This document shows, piece by piece, positions 42,110 through 50,954 of a DNA stretch of 64,000 bases (within the stretch, counting starts at the first letter, position 1; every line of letters starts with the position of its first letter). The stretch covers positions 4,464,001 to 4,528,000 of the forward strand of contig NZ_CP098806.1 in the NCBI RefSeq assembly GCF_023822005.2, in the 5' to 3' direction. Source of the DNA: Dyadobacter fanqingshengii. Lineage in GTDB: Bacteria > Bacteroidota > Bacteroidia > Cytophagales > Spirosomataceae. A program made the position numbers and the translations under genes. The notes below the pieces were generated by a model. It saw only the letters and a list, made by a program, of their open reading frames with translations, had not been told where the DNA came from and did no database searches.

Positions 42110-42647
42110 TTATAAATTTAAATTGTCCTTTTGCGTTCAATTCTTTCCAAAGTCTCTGTGCTTCTTCCACTGCTTCGCCATGAGTCCATCCCCAGAAGGT
42201 TCCTCCCAGAGATAAGCGCTCTCTGCCAACCGTAGGCTCGTCAATTGTTGGTATTCCATCTTGCGGGCCCCACGAGTCAAACACTTCCCCATTTTCCAGC
42301 AAAATAATATTATAGGGCATTTTCCCAAAACTAACCAACTCTTTATATTTATCAACCTGAAATCCCATTTCTGCTAGTTCGGTGCGTTCCATCAAAATCG
42401 GATCCAATGCTCCATCCATATGACAAGCTAGGATTTCGGCGTACTCCCTATTCGTAAATGCTGCCTGTGGTTCCTGTGTCACAATCCCAGAATACACTAC
42501 CCAAGCATGGTCCGGATAAACCACCGGTTCCAGCTGCATTGCAACTTCATCGCGCCATGCCGTGTATTGGCCTGCTAAAAGTACTTTAATCGCGTCTGTG
42601 CTGAAATCTTCCTGATCCTCAGCTTCAATGTTTTGTTCGTTTTTCAT
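42072..42647 (-). CDS. Hypothetical protein, paralog 2 of the XRE-led operon
   Basis: About 191 residues from the ATG at 42647. AWVVYSGIVTQEPQAAFTNR, DKYKELVSFGKMPYNIILLENG and GGTFWGWTHGEAVEEAQRLW align with the corresponding parts of the genes on either side. The shared segments suggest a small repeated domain rather than an enzyme with obvious catalytic residues. Longer starts would overlap the upstream gene. Confidence 0.55.
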   Translation of the reverse strand: MKNEQNIEAEDQEDFSTDAIKVLLAGQYTAWRDEVAMQLEPVVYPDHAWVVYSGIVTQEPQAAFTNREYAEILACHMDGALDPILMERTELAEMGFQVDKYKELVSFGKMPYNIILLENGEVFDSWGPQDGIPTIDEPTVGRERLSLGGTFWGWTHGEAVEEAQRLWKELNAKGQFKFINEPDQSNTAETV

Positions 42648-42681
42648 GATGAAGTTATTAATTTTGAAATCATATTCTACA

Positions 42682-43203
42682 TTAAGTCCTTTTATATTCC
42701 CGCCACATCCATTGAGCTTTTTCAATGGCTAAGTGCCTCCTCACTTCCCAAAATGTGCCCTTGATTACTTTTTCTTGCATGTCGACCGTTACTTTACAAA
42801 CAGAAAGCACTTTGTCGGTAGCCTCTGGACCGTACGCCTCGACAGGCATTCCATCACGCAGAAAGACATAATAAGGCTTTTTCGCGCGTATTAGATCTTC
42901 TTTAAATTCGTCGATTTGACCGTTCACGTCCGAGCGCAACGCCTTTACCGGCCGAGGAGCGCCTTGTAGATAGAAAACCAGCATATTGGCCACAACTTCG
43001 GCGGAAAAACATGCAAGCACTCCTGGTGTGTGACCATCTGATCTATAAATGATCCAAACGTTCTCCGTTTCTTGCATACCTTCCAGCTTTGCACATACAT
43101 GCTCATATACTGCTTGCGAATGATATTGCGCTGACATCCTTTCAACGGGCTTGATCTGAATAAACCCGTCGTCTCCAAAAACATCTTGCTCTGCACGGAT
43201 CAT
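42682..43203 (-). CDS. Hypothetical protein, paralog 3 of the XRE-led operon
   Basis: A 173-residue protein. VWIIYRSDGHTPGVLACFSA, AKKPYYVFLRDGMPVEAYG and IKGTFWEVRRHLAIEKAQWM share order and spacing with paralogs 1 and 2. Its ATG overlaps the stop of the XRE regulator gene (ATGA), a sign of translational coupling. The function is unknown; the position next to a divergent DNA polymerase gene suggests a role in the same stress response. Confidence 0.55.
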   Translation of the reverse strand: MIRAEQDVFGDDGFIQIKPVERMSAQYHSQAVYEHVCAKLEGMQETENVWIIYRSDGHTPGVLACFSAEVVANMLVFYLQGAPRPVKALRSDVNGQIDEFKEDLIRAKKPYYVFLRDGMPVEAYGPEATDKVLSVCKVTVDMQEKVIKGTFWEVRRHLAIEKAQWMWREYKRT

Positions 43204-43511
43204 ACCTGGTCATTACTATCATTTTTCACTATTCCAATCATCTGTTGCTGTGCTGCCTCGAAAGCCCGGATTTTCAATTCGCCTAATTTGCTTACCTCTA
43301 CGGTTAATAGGATGTCTGTTGGCACCCTGAAATACCGGGAAATGTGCACTACATCGGAAAGTCCCGGGTTGACCGTCTTCCCAGTTTCAATAGCCTTCAA
43401 CTTCTCTCTGCTCATGCCCAGATCTGATGAAAGCCCTTCCTGCGTCAGTTTCCGCCTTTGACGCAAAAACTTCAAATTTTCTTTCAAAAACACTTGAGCC
43501 GGACCATTCAT
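43200..43511 (-). CDS. XRE-family transcriptional regulator
   Basis: A 103-residue protein with an XRE helix-turn-helix at residues 10-65: LKFLRQRRKLTQEGLSSDLG, then REKLKAIETGKTVNPGLSDV. The C-terminal tail is helical. It heads a minus-strand operon and sits divergent to the DnaE-type gene. A 17-bp palindrome overlaps its -7 element, so autorepression and control of the polymerase gene are likely (inference). No LexA-type protease domain is present. Confidence 0.8.
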   Translation of the reverse strand: MNGPAQVFLKENLKFLRQRRKLTQEGLSSDLGMSREKLKAIETGKTVNPGLSDVVHISRYFRVPTDILLTVEVSKLGELKIRAFEAAQQQMIGIVKNDSNDQV

Positions 43512-43536
43512 TTCGATACTATTGAAATCATTAATA

Positions 43537-43553
43537 TGGTATTAATAATACCA
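43537..43553. promoter_or_regulatory. Palindromic operator in the XRE-dnaE divergent promoter
   Basis: TGGTATTAATAATACCA is a perfect palindrome of two 8-bp arms around one base. It overlaps the last two bases of the minus-strand -7 element and lies about 45 nt upstream of the dnaE start, so one bound repressor dimer could control both directions. Confidence 0.65.
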
Positions 43554-43581
43554 AAGTTAATAAAACCAAATGAAAACCAAA
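43552..43581 (-). promoter_or_regulatory. Promoter of the XRE-led operon
   Basis: On the minus strand, TTTG (43578-43581), an 18-nt spacer and an exact TAnnTTTG element, TAACTTTG (43552-43559), lie 40 nt upstream of the XRE start codon and touch the palindromic operator. Confidence 0.65.
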
Positions 43582-43597
43582 CTAAAAGGATAAAAAA

Positions 43598-46500
43598 ATG
43601 CTGATCAATTGCCACTCCTATTTTAGCCTTCGATATGGCACACTTTCAACCGAAGATTTGACCGATATGCTGGCCCAAAACGAGTATGATGTGGCTGTTT
43701 TAACGGACATTAACAACTCATCGGGAGTGTTTCCATTTGTCCAGAGTTGCAGGGATAAAGGCATCACGCCGATTGTAGGAATGGAGTACCGGACGGGCGA
43801 CAGGTTACTCTATATTGGAATCGCAAAAAATGAAGCGGGCTTTGGGGAATTGAACCAACTGGTTAGCACGGCAAATTTGTCGAAGGCACCTCTCCCCGAC
43901 TTCCCTCCATCGTTCAATAATGCATTTGTTGTTTATCCTTACGGCACCCGTCCAATTAACCGGCTACGCGAAAATGAGTACATAGGTGTAAAGCCAAGCG
44001 ATCTTCCACAAATCGTGATGGAGCCACGATCAAATTACGACCGATACGTGATTCTGTGGCCAGTAACCGTAAAGGGACCCAAAGATTTCGTCTTGCATCA
44101 GCAGCTTCGCGCAGTAGACCATAATACAATTTTCTCAAAGCTAACGACCGAGATGTACGCCAAACTTGATGATGTTATGCCATCCAGGGCAAAACTCATC
44201 AATACCTATCAAATGTATCCTGAGATAATTCAAGGTACAGAAAAGCTATTAGCCCAGTGCTCATTTAATTTTGACTTTGAGATTGTCAGAAATAAGAAAT
44301 TTTTTACCGGCAACGGGCATGATGATCGTATCCTTTTGGAGCGTTACACGATGACCGGGCTTGAACGCAGATATGGCAAAAAGAATAAGGAAGCGTTAGG
44401 ACGTGTTCAAAAGGAGCTTCGGATTATTGATGACTTGAATTTTAGTTCTTACTTCCTGATCACACATGACATCGTGCGTTATGCAGCATCCCGTGATTTT
44501 CAGTATGTAGGGCGGGGATCAGGGGCCAATAGTATCGTTGCTTATTGCCTGGGAATAACTGACGTCTGCCCTATTGAATTGGATCTCTATTTTGAACGGT
44601 TTCTAAACCCTAAACGGAAAACACCCCCGGACTTCGATGTCGACTTTTCATGGCGTGACCGTGATGAAATATTTGAATATATCTTCAATAGATACCAAAC
44701 TAAGCATACCGCGCTCATGGGTGCTATGTCCACATTCAAGGACAGGTCAGTAATCCGGGAGCTAGGCAAGGTCTACGGCTTACCGAAAGAAGACATTGAT
44801 TTGTTGATAAAGAACCCTGGGATGGCTCAAAACTACCCTGATGTGGTGGAGAAAATAATCGAAGCCTATGAGCAGCTTGCGGATTACCCTAACCAAAGAA
44901 CAATTCACGCCTGCGGTGTGCTAATATCAGAGGATCCAATCACAAATTACACAGCGCTGGACTTGCCACCAAAAGGTTTTCCGACAGCCCACATTGATAT
45001 GCATGTGGCCGAACAAATTCATTTTGAAAAATTTGACATCCTCAGCCAGCGCGGGCTTGGGCACATAAAAGATTGCATCCAAATCATCAAGGATAACCGC
45101 GGGGAAGCTGTTGATATTTCCAATCCAAAAAAGCTGTTTTTCGACCCGAAAATTCAAAAAGAACTTAGGGAAGCAAACACTCTGGGCTGCTTCTACATTG
45201 AGTCTCCTGCTATGCGCCAATTACTGACCAAGCTCCGATGCGACACTTACCTGGTACTGGTCGCTGCCAGCTCCGTTATAAGGCCTGGTGTTGCCAGTTC
45301 TGGGATGATGAAGGCCTATATCGAAAGGCACCGTGACCCTGCAATAACAGAATATCTCCACCCGATCATGGAGCAGCAGCTGAAAGAAACTTACGGTGTG
45401 ATGGTTTACCAGGAAGACGTTATCAAAATTGGGCATTACTTCGGCGGCCTTGATTTAGCAGATGCAGATGTACTCCGTCGAATGATGTCCGGCAAAACCC
45501 GAAGCGCAAAACATATGGCTGAAATCAGAGACAAGTACTTCAACCATTGCCAGCAAGTTGGGCACCCGGAAGATGTTGCAAAGGAAGTTTGGCGGCAGAT
45601 GGAAAGTTTTGCAGGTTATTCTTTTTCGAAAGCGCACTCGGCCAGTTTCGCAGTAGAAAGCTTCCAATCGCTCTATCTCAAAGCCTATTATCCGATTGAA
45701 TTCATGGTTAGCGTTGTCAACAATTACGGAGGTTTTTATGACAGACGAACGTATCTGCATGAAGCAACCAAAGCAGGCGCAATCGTCCATGTCCCATGCG
45801 TAAACAAGAGCTTCATGCAGACAACCCTCGAAGGCATTGACATCTACCTCGGGTTCGATTACATGAAAGACCTCGAATCCCATACGGTAGAAACACTTCT
45901 CAGCGTAAGGGAAACACAGGGTAAATTCATAAGTCTTGAGGATTTCGTGCTGAGGACAGGGATATCAATTCAGCAAGTAAAGATCTTAATCCGTGCCGGG
46001 GCATTTAGCTTTACGGGTAAGGTTAAAACAAACCTTATGTGGGAAGCGCACTGGGTTTGCGCCTCTGTGGAGAGATCAACCCCACCGCAACTGTTTGGCA
46101 CACAAGTTACATTTCCAAAGCTCCCGGTATTTGAATATTCCCTGGTTGAACATCTATATGACGAGATTGAAATTCTCTCTGTGCCGGTATCGGGCACATA
46201 TTTCGACTTCCTGAAAACGGATTTTCGTGGCGATGTGATGGCGGCTGACCTGGGCAAATATGTTGGGAAGGTGGTTCGAATGGTAGGGGAATATGTGAAT
46301 TACAAGCCTGTAAAAACTAAGCAGGGGCAGATCATGATGTTCTTCACCTTTTTAGATGTTAACAAAAACTTTTTTGACACAGTGCATTTCCCTGATTCGC
46401 TTGCTAATTGGACGTTCCAAGGTGCCGGAGTGTACCTCGTTGAAGGAACAGTCACAGAAGAATTTGAATGCTACTCACTAACCGTTAAGCGGTTTGCAAA

Positions 46501-46603
46501 GATACCTATCAAACAGAACCCGAAAAATATCACTACCAATGAGAAAGAACTACTCAATCTCCGCCCACGCGCTACACAGCAGATTGCAAATGATTCGAAA
46601 TAA
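43598..46603 (+). CDS. DNA polymerase III alpha-subunit-like, error-prone DnaE2/ImuC type
   Basis: A 1001-residue C-family polymerase. It begins with a PHP domain (LINCHSYFSLRYGTLSTEDL) whose metal-ligand motif is degenerate (LTDINNSSG instead of LTDHGN...). The palm has GRGSGANSIVAYCLGIT and the catalytic PDFDVDF (about residue 345). The fingers/HhH part and a short OB-like end (GKVVRMVGEYVNYK) follow. The length is shorter than a replicative DnaE (over 1150 residues), which fits the damage-tolerance type usually found with SOS genes. No ImuB/DinB gene is visible here. It is probably under the divergent XRE repressor. Confidence 0.8.
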   Translation: MLINCHSYFSLRYGTLSTEDLTDMLAQNEYDVAVLTDINNSSGVFPFVQSCRDKGITPIVGMEYRTGDRLLYIGIAKNEAGFGELNQLVSTANLSKAPLPDFPPSFNNAFVVYPYGTRPINRLRENEYIGVKPSDLPQIVMEPRSNYDRYVILWPVTVKGPKDFVLHQQLRAVDHNTIFSKLTTEMYAKLDDVMPSRAKLINTYQMYPEIIQGTEKLLAQCSFNFDFEIVRNKKFFTGNGHDDRILLERYTMTGLERRYGKKNKEALGRVQKELRIIDDLNFSSYFLITHDIVRYAASRDFQYVGRGSGANSIVAYCLGITDVCPIELDLYFERFLNPKRKTPPDFDVDFSWRDRDEIFEYIFNRYQTKHTALMGAMSTFKDRSVIRELGKVYGLPKEDIDLLIKNPGMAQNYPDVVEKIIEAYEQLADYPNQRTIHACGVLISEDPITNYTALDLPPKGFPTAHIDMHVAEQIHFEKFDILSQRGLGHIKDCIQIIKDNRGEAVDISNPKKLFFDPKIQKELREANTLGCFYIESPAMRQLLTKLRCDTYLVLVAASSVIRPGVASSGMMKAYIERHRDPAITEYLHPIMEQQLKETYGVMVYQEDVIKIGHYFGGLDLADADVLRRMMSGKTRSAKHMAEIRDKYFNHCQQVGHPEDVAKEVWRQMESFAGYSFSKAHSASFAVESFQSLYLKAYYPIEFMVSVVNNYGGFYDRRTYLHEATKAGAIVHVPCVNKSFMQTTLEGIDIYLGFDYMKDLESHTVETLLSVRETQGKFISLEDFVLRTGISIQQVKILIRAGAFSFTGKVKTNLMWEAHWVCASVERSTPPQLFGTQVTFPKLPVFEYSLVEHLYDEIEILSVPVSGTYFDFLKTDFRGDVMAADLGKYVGKVVRMVGEYVNYKPVKTKQGQIMMFFTFLDVNKNFFDTVHFPDSLANWTFQGAGVYLVEGTVTEEFECYSLTVKRFAKIPIKQNPKNITTNEKELLNLRPRATQQIANDSK

Positions 46604-47176
46604 GCTTGATTGCAATGCACATATGTCTCCTTCTGATGTTGTTGTGCGCAATCAGAAGTATTTTGAGAAAGCCGGGATATCAGTCAACCAGCAGCATGAA
46701 TGCCGATGCGGGAGAAGTGAGTATCATGAAGCGGCTGAGATGCTCCTTTTTACATTTAAAGCCGAAGGATCTGATCCAGGGAATTTGCCGATGTGGAAAA
46801 AGAGCCCGGGAAAAACCAGCTAAAATTCCAAAGCAATAAATTTAGGGAGGCAAACCAGTAGGTAAGCGATGGTATAAATAAACATCTTATTTGATGGTTA
46901 TTTGACAATCTTTCCTCTAAATTGACAATCGGGAGTTTGCAAACGCAAACGTTCCAAATTCATTAAAGCCGAGTGTTCATTAGCAGGGAGGTCTTTCAAG
47001 TCGAGCATCCTATGTCCTATTAACAAATGTGTGAATGGGGAAATTTTGTTAGTGGGTTTGCACGTAATCTAGATTCCCTGCAAATAGTTAGCCTAAATGA
47101 CCTATACTCTCCAATTTGTGGCACAAATTTTTTTGTTCACAATTTGGCAACCAGAACGACCCTAATCCAGAAAGTT
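46604..47176. other. Mostly non-coding stretch after dnaE
   Basis: About 570 nt. An open frame starting at ATG 46623 and ending at 46823 would encode 66 residues (MSPSDVVVRNQKYFEKAG..., with CRCGRSEYHEAAEMLLFTF) but has no recognised relative. The rest is AT-rich without repeats I can support. Confidence 0.4.
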
Positions 47177-47362
47177 ATGTCAAACACATTGTTTAAACTT
47201 TACGGCCATAAGGAGTTAGATGAAAAATGGGCTATGCTGGAAGAGTCTCTAAATCTCCTTATTGAGGTTAGCGACGAAAACACCAGACAAAAACTTCAAG
47301 ATCGTTTAGATAAAATCAAAACAAAAAGGGAAGAAGCCCTGCGCACAAGGATAGTTAGGTGA
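47177..47362 (+). CDS. Hypothetical small helical protein
   Basis: 61 residues from the ATG at 47177: MSNTLFKLYGHKELDEKWAM..., then a predicted amphipathic coiled segment, ENTRQKLQDRLDKIKTKREE. An upstream start would add 50 residues of unlikely composition. The function is unknown. Confidence 0.4.
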   Translation: MSNTLFKLYGHKELDEKWAMLEESLNLLIEVSDENTRQKLQDRLDKIKTKREEALRTRIVR

Positions 47363-47390
47363 GCATTGGAAAAAAGAGACGCTTAGCCAA

Positions 47391-47816
47391 CTAGTCAAAA
47401 TTATTAGGAGAAGCGCACCTCTTCCAGTATTCTATTATAATCCTAATCGTAGCTGTTAACTCCAAAACTGAAGAAGGCTTAACAAAAAAACCTTGGACAG
47501 ACATACTGTAAGCATCAATAACCATTTCCTGACTTAGTGCAGTCGAGAAGAAAAGATACGGAATGCATTTTAAGTTTATGTCAGCATCAGTTTTGAGCTT
47601 TTCCCTTAGCTCAAAGCCGTTCAGAAGCGGCATGTTTATGTCAGAGAGAACAAGAAATGGAACCGTAGTCGAGAGGTGTAAGTAGTCCAACGCGGCATCT
47701 CCGTCATTAAAATAAACGCGCTTGTTTGGGTAATCAAGCTCTTTAAACACTTCTTCAAATAAAAATTGATCGTCTTTGTCGTCCTCTATTATTACAATAT
47801 CTCCGTTTCTGTTCAT
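47391..47816 (-). CDS. Single-domain response regulator (CheY-like)
   Basis: About 141 residues comprising one receiver domain. Acidic pocket E11-D12-D13 in IVIIEDDKDD, phospho-acceptor D59 in LVLSDINMPLLNG, switch Ser/Thr in FFSTA (about 91) and K113 in GFFVKPSS are all present. It lacks an output domain, as in the many stand-alone Bacteroidota regulators that pair with hybrid kinases. No kinase gene is nearby. The ATG at 47816 is used; an in-frame start 27 bases upstream would add nine residues. Confidence 0.85.
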   Translation of the reverse strand: MNRNGDIVIIEDDKDDQFLFEEVFKELDYPNKRVYFNDGDAALDYLHLSTTVPFLVLSDINMPLLNGFELREKLKTDADINLKCIPYLFFSTALSQEMVIDAYSMSVQGFFVKPSSVLELTATIRIIIEYWKRCASPNNFD

Positions 47817-48146
47817 AAAAACTTGGTGTTGAGTATGCAGCAATCGTCACAAAAACCAAGCCAGTCTTGTCCCAACTGCAATATAATCGCCGTTGCCAAT
47901 GCATTCTTATTACTATTTCACCACTGCCGTGAATCACCAAGCATTCATCAGTGCTTAAAGCACCTCAGCCCAAGGCATCATCGTAAAAACACCAACCGTT
48001 GCTGAGGTAATAAAACCGTTACAGGATCATGCTATACTTGAAAACTCGCTCCGCGCAGAAGAATTTAAGGGATCGAATTTGTAGTAACATAATTTGCCGG
48101 TAATAAAATATTCTCATACCTTGACTGCACAGAAAATGATCTCAAA
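47817..48146. other. Gene-free divergent region
   Basis: About 330 nt between the divergent response regulator and SRAP genes. No clear TAnnTTTG promoter, repeat or RNA structure is recognised. Confidence 0.5.
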
Positions 48147-48887
48147 ATGTGTTACCACGTTTCGCAACAAAAAACAGTCGAGCAGATTAAGATTGCCTTT
48201 CATAAACCCATAGACAATCGGGAATTATATCGGCAAGCCTACCATGTTAACGCTTTTGAAGACCCATTCCAACCTGTTATATCAAACTGGGATGCCGCAA
48301 AGATTGACATGTACCGGTGGAGGCTTATCCCCTCAGACAAAACGGAAGCAAATTTCAAAGCGAACACGCGTAATGCAAAATCGGAGACTTTGTTTTCGCT
48401 CAGCTCCTTTAAAGATTATTGGTTTAACCGCTGCTTGATTATCTGTACAGGTTTTTTTGAGCCTCATTTGGTGGATCCTAAGAAGCCAACACACAGCTAT
48501 TATATAAAGCCAAAAGAAAAAGAGTTCATCACGCTGGGCGGTATTTTTAGCCCTTGGAATGGGATTAAAACTTACACGGTCATCACGACGCCGGCCACTC
48601 CTTTGTTGAGCGAAATTCATAATGAAGGGAAACGGATGCCACTTGTGCTTGAAGGAGAAAAGGCAGAAGAATGGATGGCACCACCTAAAAGTATGTCTCA
48701 ACAGCGCATGGCTGAGCTTATGGCTCCATATGAAAACGATGACGACTGGATGGCCTTCCGTACGATCAATGGAATCACTAATTCATATACCGATACAAAT
48801 GTCCCGGAGGTGCTGTGGCCATACGAAGAAAAGGCCCTCCCCTACACGGATTTACCATTGTTCCGTGATCTGGAAGGTTCGAAATAA
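48147..48887 (+). CDS. SOS response-associated peptidase (SRAP/HMCES/YedK)
   Basis: A 246-residue SRAP protein that forms a covalent link to abasic sites in single-stranded DNA through Cys2, protecting them from strand breakage. The features are the N-terminal MCYHVSQQ with Cys2, NAKSETLFS, the TGFFEPH segment with the catalytic Glu, and IHNEGKRMPLVL with the active His. SRAP genes often accompany translesion polymerases; here the DnaE-type gene is 1.5 kb upstream and glycosylase genes follow. It is full length. Confidence 0.9.
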   Translation: MCYHVSQQKTVEQIKIAFHKPIDNRELYRQAYHVNAFEDPFQPVISNWDAAKIDMYRWRLIPSDKTEANFKANTRNAKSETLFSLSSFKDYWFNRCLIICTGFFEPHLVDPKKPTHSYYIKPKEKEFITLGGIFSPWNGIKTYTVITTPATPLLSEIHNEGKRMPLVLEGEKAEEWMAPPKSMSQQRMAELMAPYENDDDWMAFRTINGITNSYTDTNVPEVLWPYEEKALPYTDLPLFRDLEGSK

Positions 48888-48892
48888 TGGAG

Positions 48893-49240
48893 TTAGCGGA
48901 TGGCCGAGAGCTTCGGAAACTCCTGGGCAGGGTAAAAGAAATCTTCGTTGACAAGGGAGGCAATTCCAATAATAAAATCACCTTCAATAGCAACCTTTAA
49001 AAGATGTCCTTCCAAATCCCTAGTCTTATCAACAGCTGAAACCTGAAAGCATCGTTGGATAAAATGGCCAACCAGATCTACACCTGAATTAGGAATTGAC
49101 GAGAACAAATTCTGCCCCCCAAATATCACATATTCATCATTGACCTTTATTTCCATGCTCGCCGATAAGGCTTCGCCTTCCAGGAGATGCACCTCAAAGT
49201 CGATTATCTCTCCAATACTTGTATAAATATCCTTACTCAT
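48893..49240 (-). CDS. Hypothetical protein, paralog of 53180-53569
   Basis: About 115 residues from the ATG at 49240. EIIDFEVHLLEGEALSASME, then YVIFGGQNLFSSIPNSGVDL, GHFIQRCFQV and EDFFYPAQEF recur in the same order in the minus-strand gene at 53180-53569. It looks like a compact beta-rich domain with an FGG turn. The family is unknown. The gene lies convergent to SRAP with a 5-nt gap and divergent from the glycosylase gene. Confidence 0.55.
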   Translation of the reverse strand: MSKDIYTSIGEIIDFEVHLLEGEALSASMEIKVNDEYVIFGGQNLFSSIPNSGVDLVGHFIQRCFQVSAVDKTRDLEGHLLKVAIEGDFIIGIASLVNEDFFYPAQEFPKLSAIR

Positions 49241-49327
49241 GAAAGCAGATTTGGCCCGAAAGTAATCAAAAAAGTTACATGACCTTCTTACATTTGAAAA
49301 TCTGAAACCCAAAATACAACATTAGCC

Positions 49328-50110
49328 ATGCCAGAAGTACCAGAACTGAACATTGTAGGCCTAACATTGCAAAAGCATTTCAAAGGCCAGAAATTCAAAC
49401 ACATTGAAGTCCTTTGGAAAAAACGAGTAAAGGCCAGTGAAGAGGAATTTAATGAAGCCCTTGAAGGCGGAAAACTTGTTTCTGTCGGACGCAACGGTAA
49501 GGAACTGCACCTCAAATTCGATAATGGAGCCGTTCTAGGTATTCATATGATGTTGACAGGGAAAATGGTACTATTGCCTACCGAGCAGAATCTTAAAAAC
49601 CCAATCTTCGAACTGACATTCGAAAATGGTGCGGGAATCATGGTTTTGGATGGCTTAGGTCAGGCAAAACCTATCCTTAATCCGGAAATACCGCCCATTC
49701 CGGATATTATGGGTGACGATTTCACAGAAGAATACTTAACAAAAATCCTGGCCAAAACAGGCGGTAAAATAAAGGAAGTCATTCAAAAACAGGAATGGAT
49801 CCGTGGAATAGGGAGTGCATATGCAGATGAGATTTTATGGTCTGCCAAGATTTCGCCCTACTCAGTTGCTAAAAATATCCCAACAGACAAGGTGAAGGAT
49901 CTATATAATGCAATTAGGAACGTAACAGTTGAGGCAACCGCTGAGCTGGAAAAGCGAAAAACATCCGATGATGTTTTCGAAATGGAAAACAAAGACCATC
50001 GATTTGTTCACAATCCTAAAAAGACGCACTCTCCAGAGGGAGAAGAAATAATTGTGGGCAAACTGGGAAGTGGGAGGACTTATTATACTGAGAGCCAAAC
50101 CTTATACTAA
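49328..50110 (+). CDS. Fpg/Nei-family DNA glycosylase, zincless (copy 1)
   Basis: A 260-residue bifunctional glycosylase/AP lyase. The N-terminus MPEVPEL has the Pro2 nucleophile and Glu3, and the lysine of the beta-hairpin is in GRNGKELHL (about K58). The H2TH motif reads WIRGIGSAYADEILWSAKIS. The four Cys of the usual C-terminal zinc finger are missing: HRFVHNPKKTHSPEGEEIIV has the finger shape without Cys, recalling the zincless finger of NEIL1. It excises oxidised bases and leaves abasic sites or nicks. It is followed after 7 nt by a paralog. Confidence 0.85.
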   Translation: MPEVPELNIVGLTLQKHFKGQKFKHIEVLWKKRVKASEEEFNEALEGGKLVSVGRNGKELHLKFDNGAVLGIHMMLTGKMVLLPTEQNLKNPIFELTFENGAGIMVLDGLGQAKPILNPEIPPIPDIMGDDFTEEYLTKILAKTGGKIKEVIQKQEWIRGIGSAYADEILWSAKISPYSVAKNIPTDKVKDLYNAIRNVTVEATAELEKRKTSDDVFEMENKDHRFVHNPKKTHSPEGEEIIVGKLGSGRTYYTESQTLY

Positions 50111-50117
50111 CTGAAAT

Positions 50118-50933
50118 ATGCCAGAAGTTCCGGAATTGTTGACATTGAGACACAACCTTTTAACACGTTTCAAGAATAGGAAGATAACGTATTTCGAAAT
50201 TAAGTGGGACAAGAAGCTAAAATCACCTAAACAGGATATCGTTTCTGCGGTTAAAGGGGCAACTTTGACGGGCATTGAGAGATCCGGAAAAACGCTGGAA
50301 CTGCACTTAAACAACGATCAAAAACTCGGTTTTCACTTAATGCAAGCCGGTCGTCCCTATCTACGACCATCTGATAACGAAATCAAATGGCCAGTTTGGG
50401 AGATGTTTTTTGAAAACGGAATGGGGTTTGGAATACAAGATCCAACACTGCAAACTAGTTTGGCACTTAACCCTATTACCCCAAATGTCCCCGACGTATT
50501 AACAGAGAGTTTAACAGTTGAATATTTGAAAGCAATCTTTAAGAAAAGTTGCGAGCAACTAATAAAGCCATTGCTTACCAATCCGAGATATATAAGAGGG
50601 TTAGGTAATGCATACGTCGATGAGATTTTATGGCAAATCAAGGTTTCGCCAGCATCCATTGCCAGCCTTATCCCGGAAGAGAAAATTCATGAGCTGCATG
50701 GAGCGATTGAAGCGGTTTTGACTAATGCGGAAATAGAGATAAGGAAGATCACCGGCTCGGACGCTTTGATGATCGAAAAGAGGGACTTTATGAACGTACA
50801 TAATAGCAAAAGAACAAAAGACCCTTATGGCGATGAAATTCATAAAGGTGAGGTTGGAAAAGCAAAAACGTATTGGACGAAAAGCCAGGTATTGTATGAG
50901 CACAAGCATCAGGTTTTCGGAAAAAGCTTATAA
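50118..50933 (+). CDS. Fpg/Nei-family DNA glycosylase, zincless (copy 2)
   Basis: A 271-residue paralog of the preceding enzyme: MPEVPELLTLRHNL with Pro2 and Glu3, RSGKTLELHL with the conserved lysine and the H2TH motif YIRGLGNAYVDEILWQIKVS. The C-terminal finger again lacks Cys (NVHNSKRTKDPYGDEI). The two genes form a tandem pair and probably differ in lesion preference; that is inference. Transcription continues into a set of small paralogous proteins. Confidence 0.85.
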   Translation: MPEVPELLTLRHNLLTRFKNRKITYFEIKWDKKLKSPKQDIVSAVKGATLTGIERSGKTLELHLNNDQKLGFHLMQAGRPYLRPSDNEIKWPVWEMFFENGMGFGIQDPTLQTSLALNPITPNVPDVLTESLTVEYLKAIFKKSCEQLIKPLLTNPRYIRGLGNAYVDEILWQIKVSPASIASLIPEEKIHELHGAIEAVLTNAEIEIRKITGSDALMIEKRDFMNVHNSKRTKDPYGDEIHKGEVGKAKTYWTKSQVLYEHKHQVFGKSL

Positions 50934-50954
50934 ACCTTTCAATTTAATCGGTTC

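Noticed and set aside
46494..46823. A 109-codon frame overlapping the end of dnaE
   Set aside because: Its first part lies inside the polymerase coding sequence in another frame; only the part after 46623 could be real and nothing supports it.
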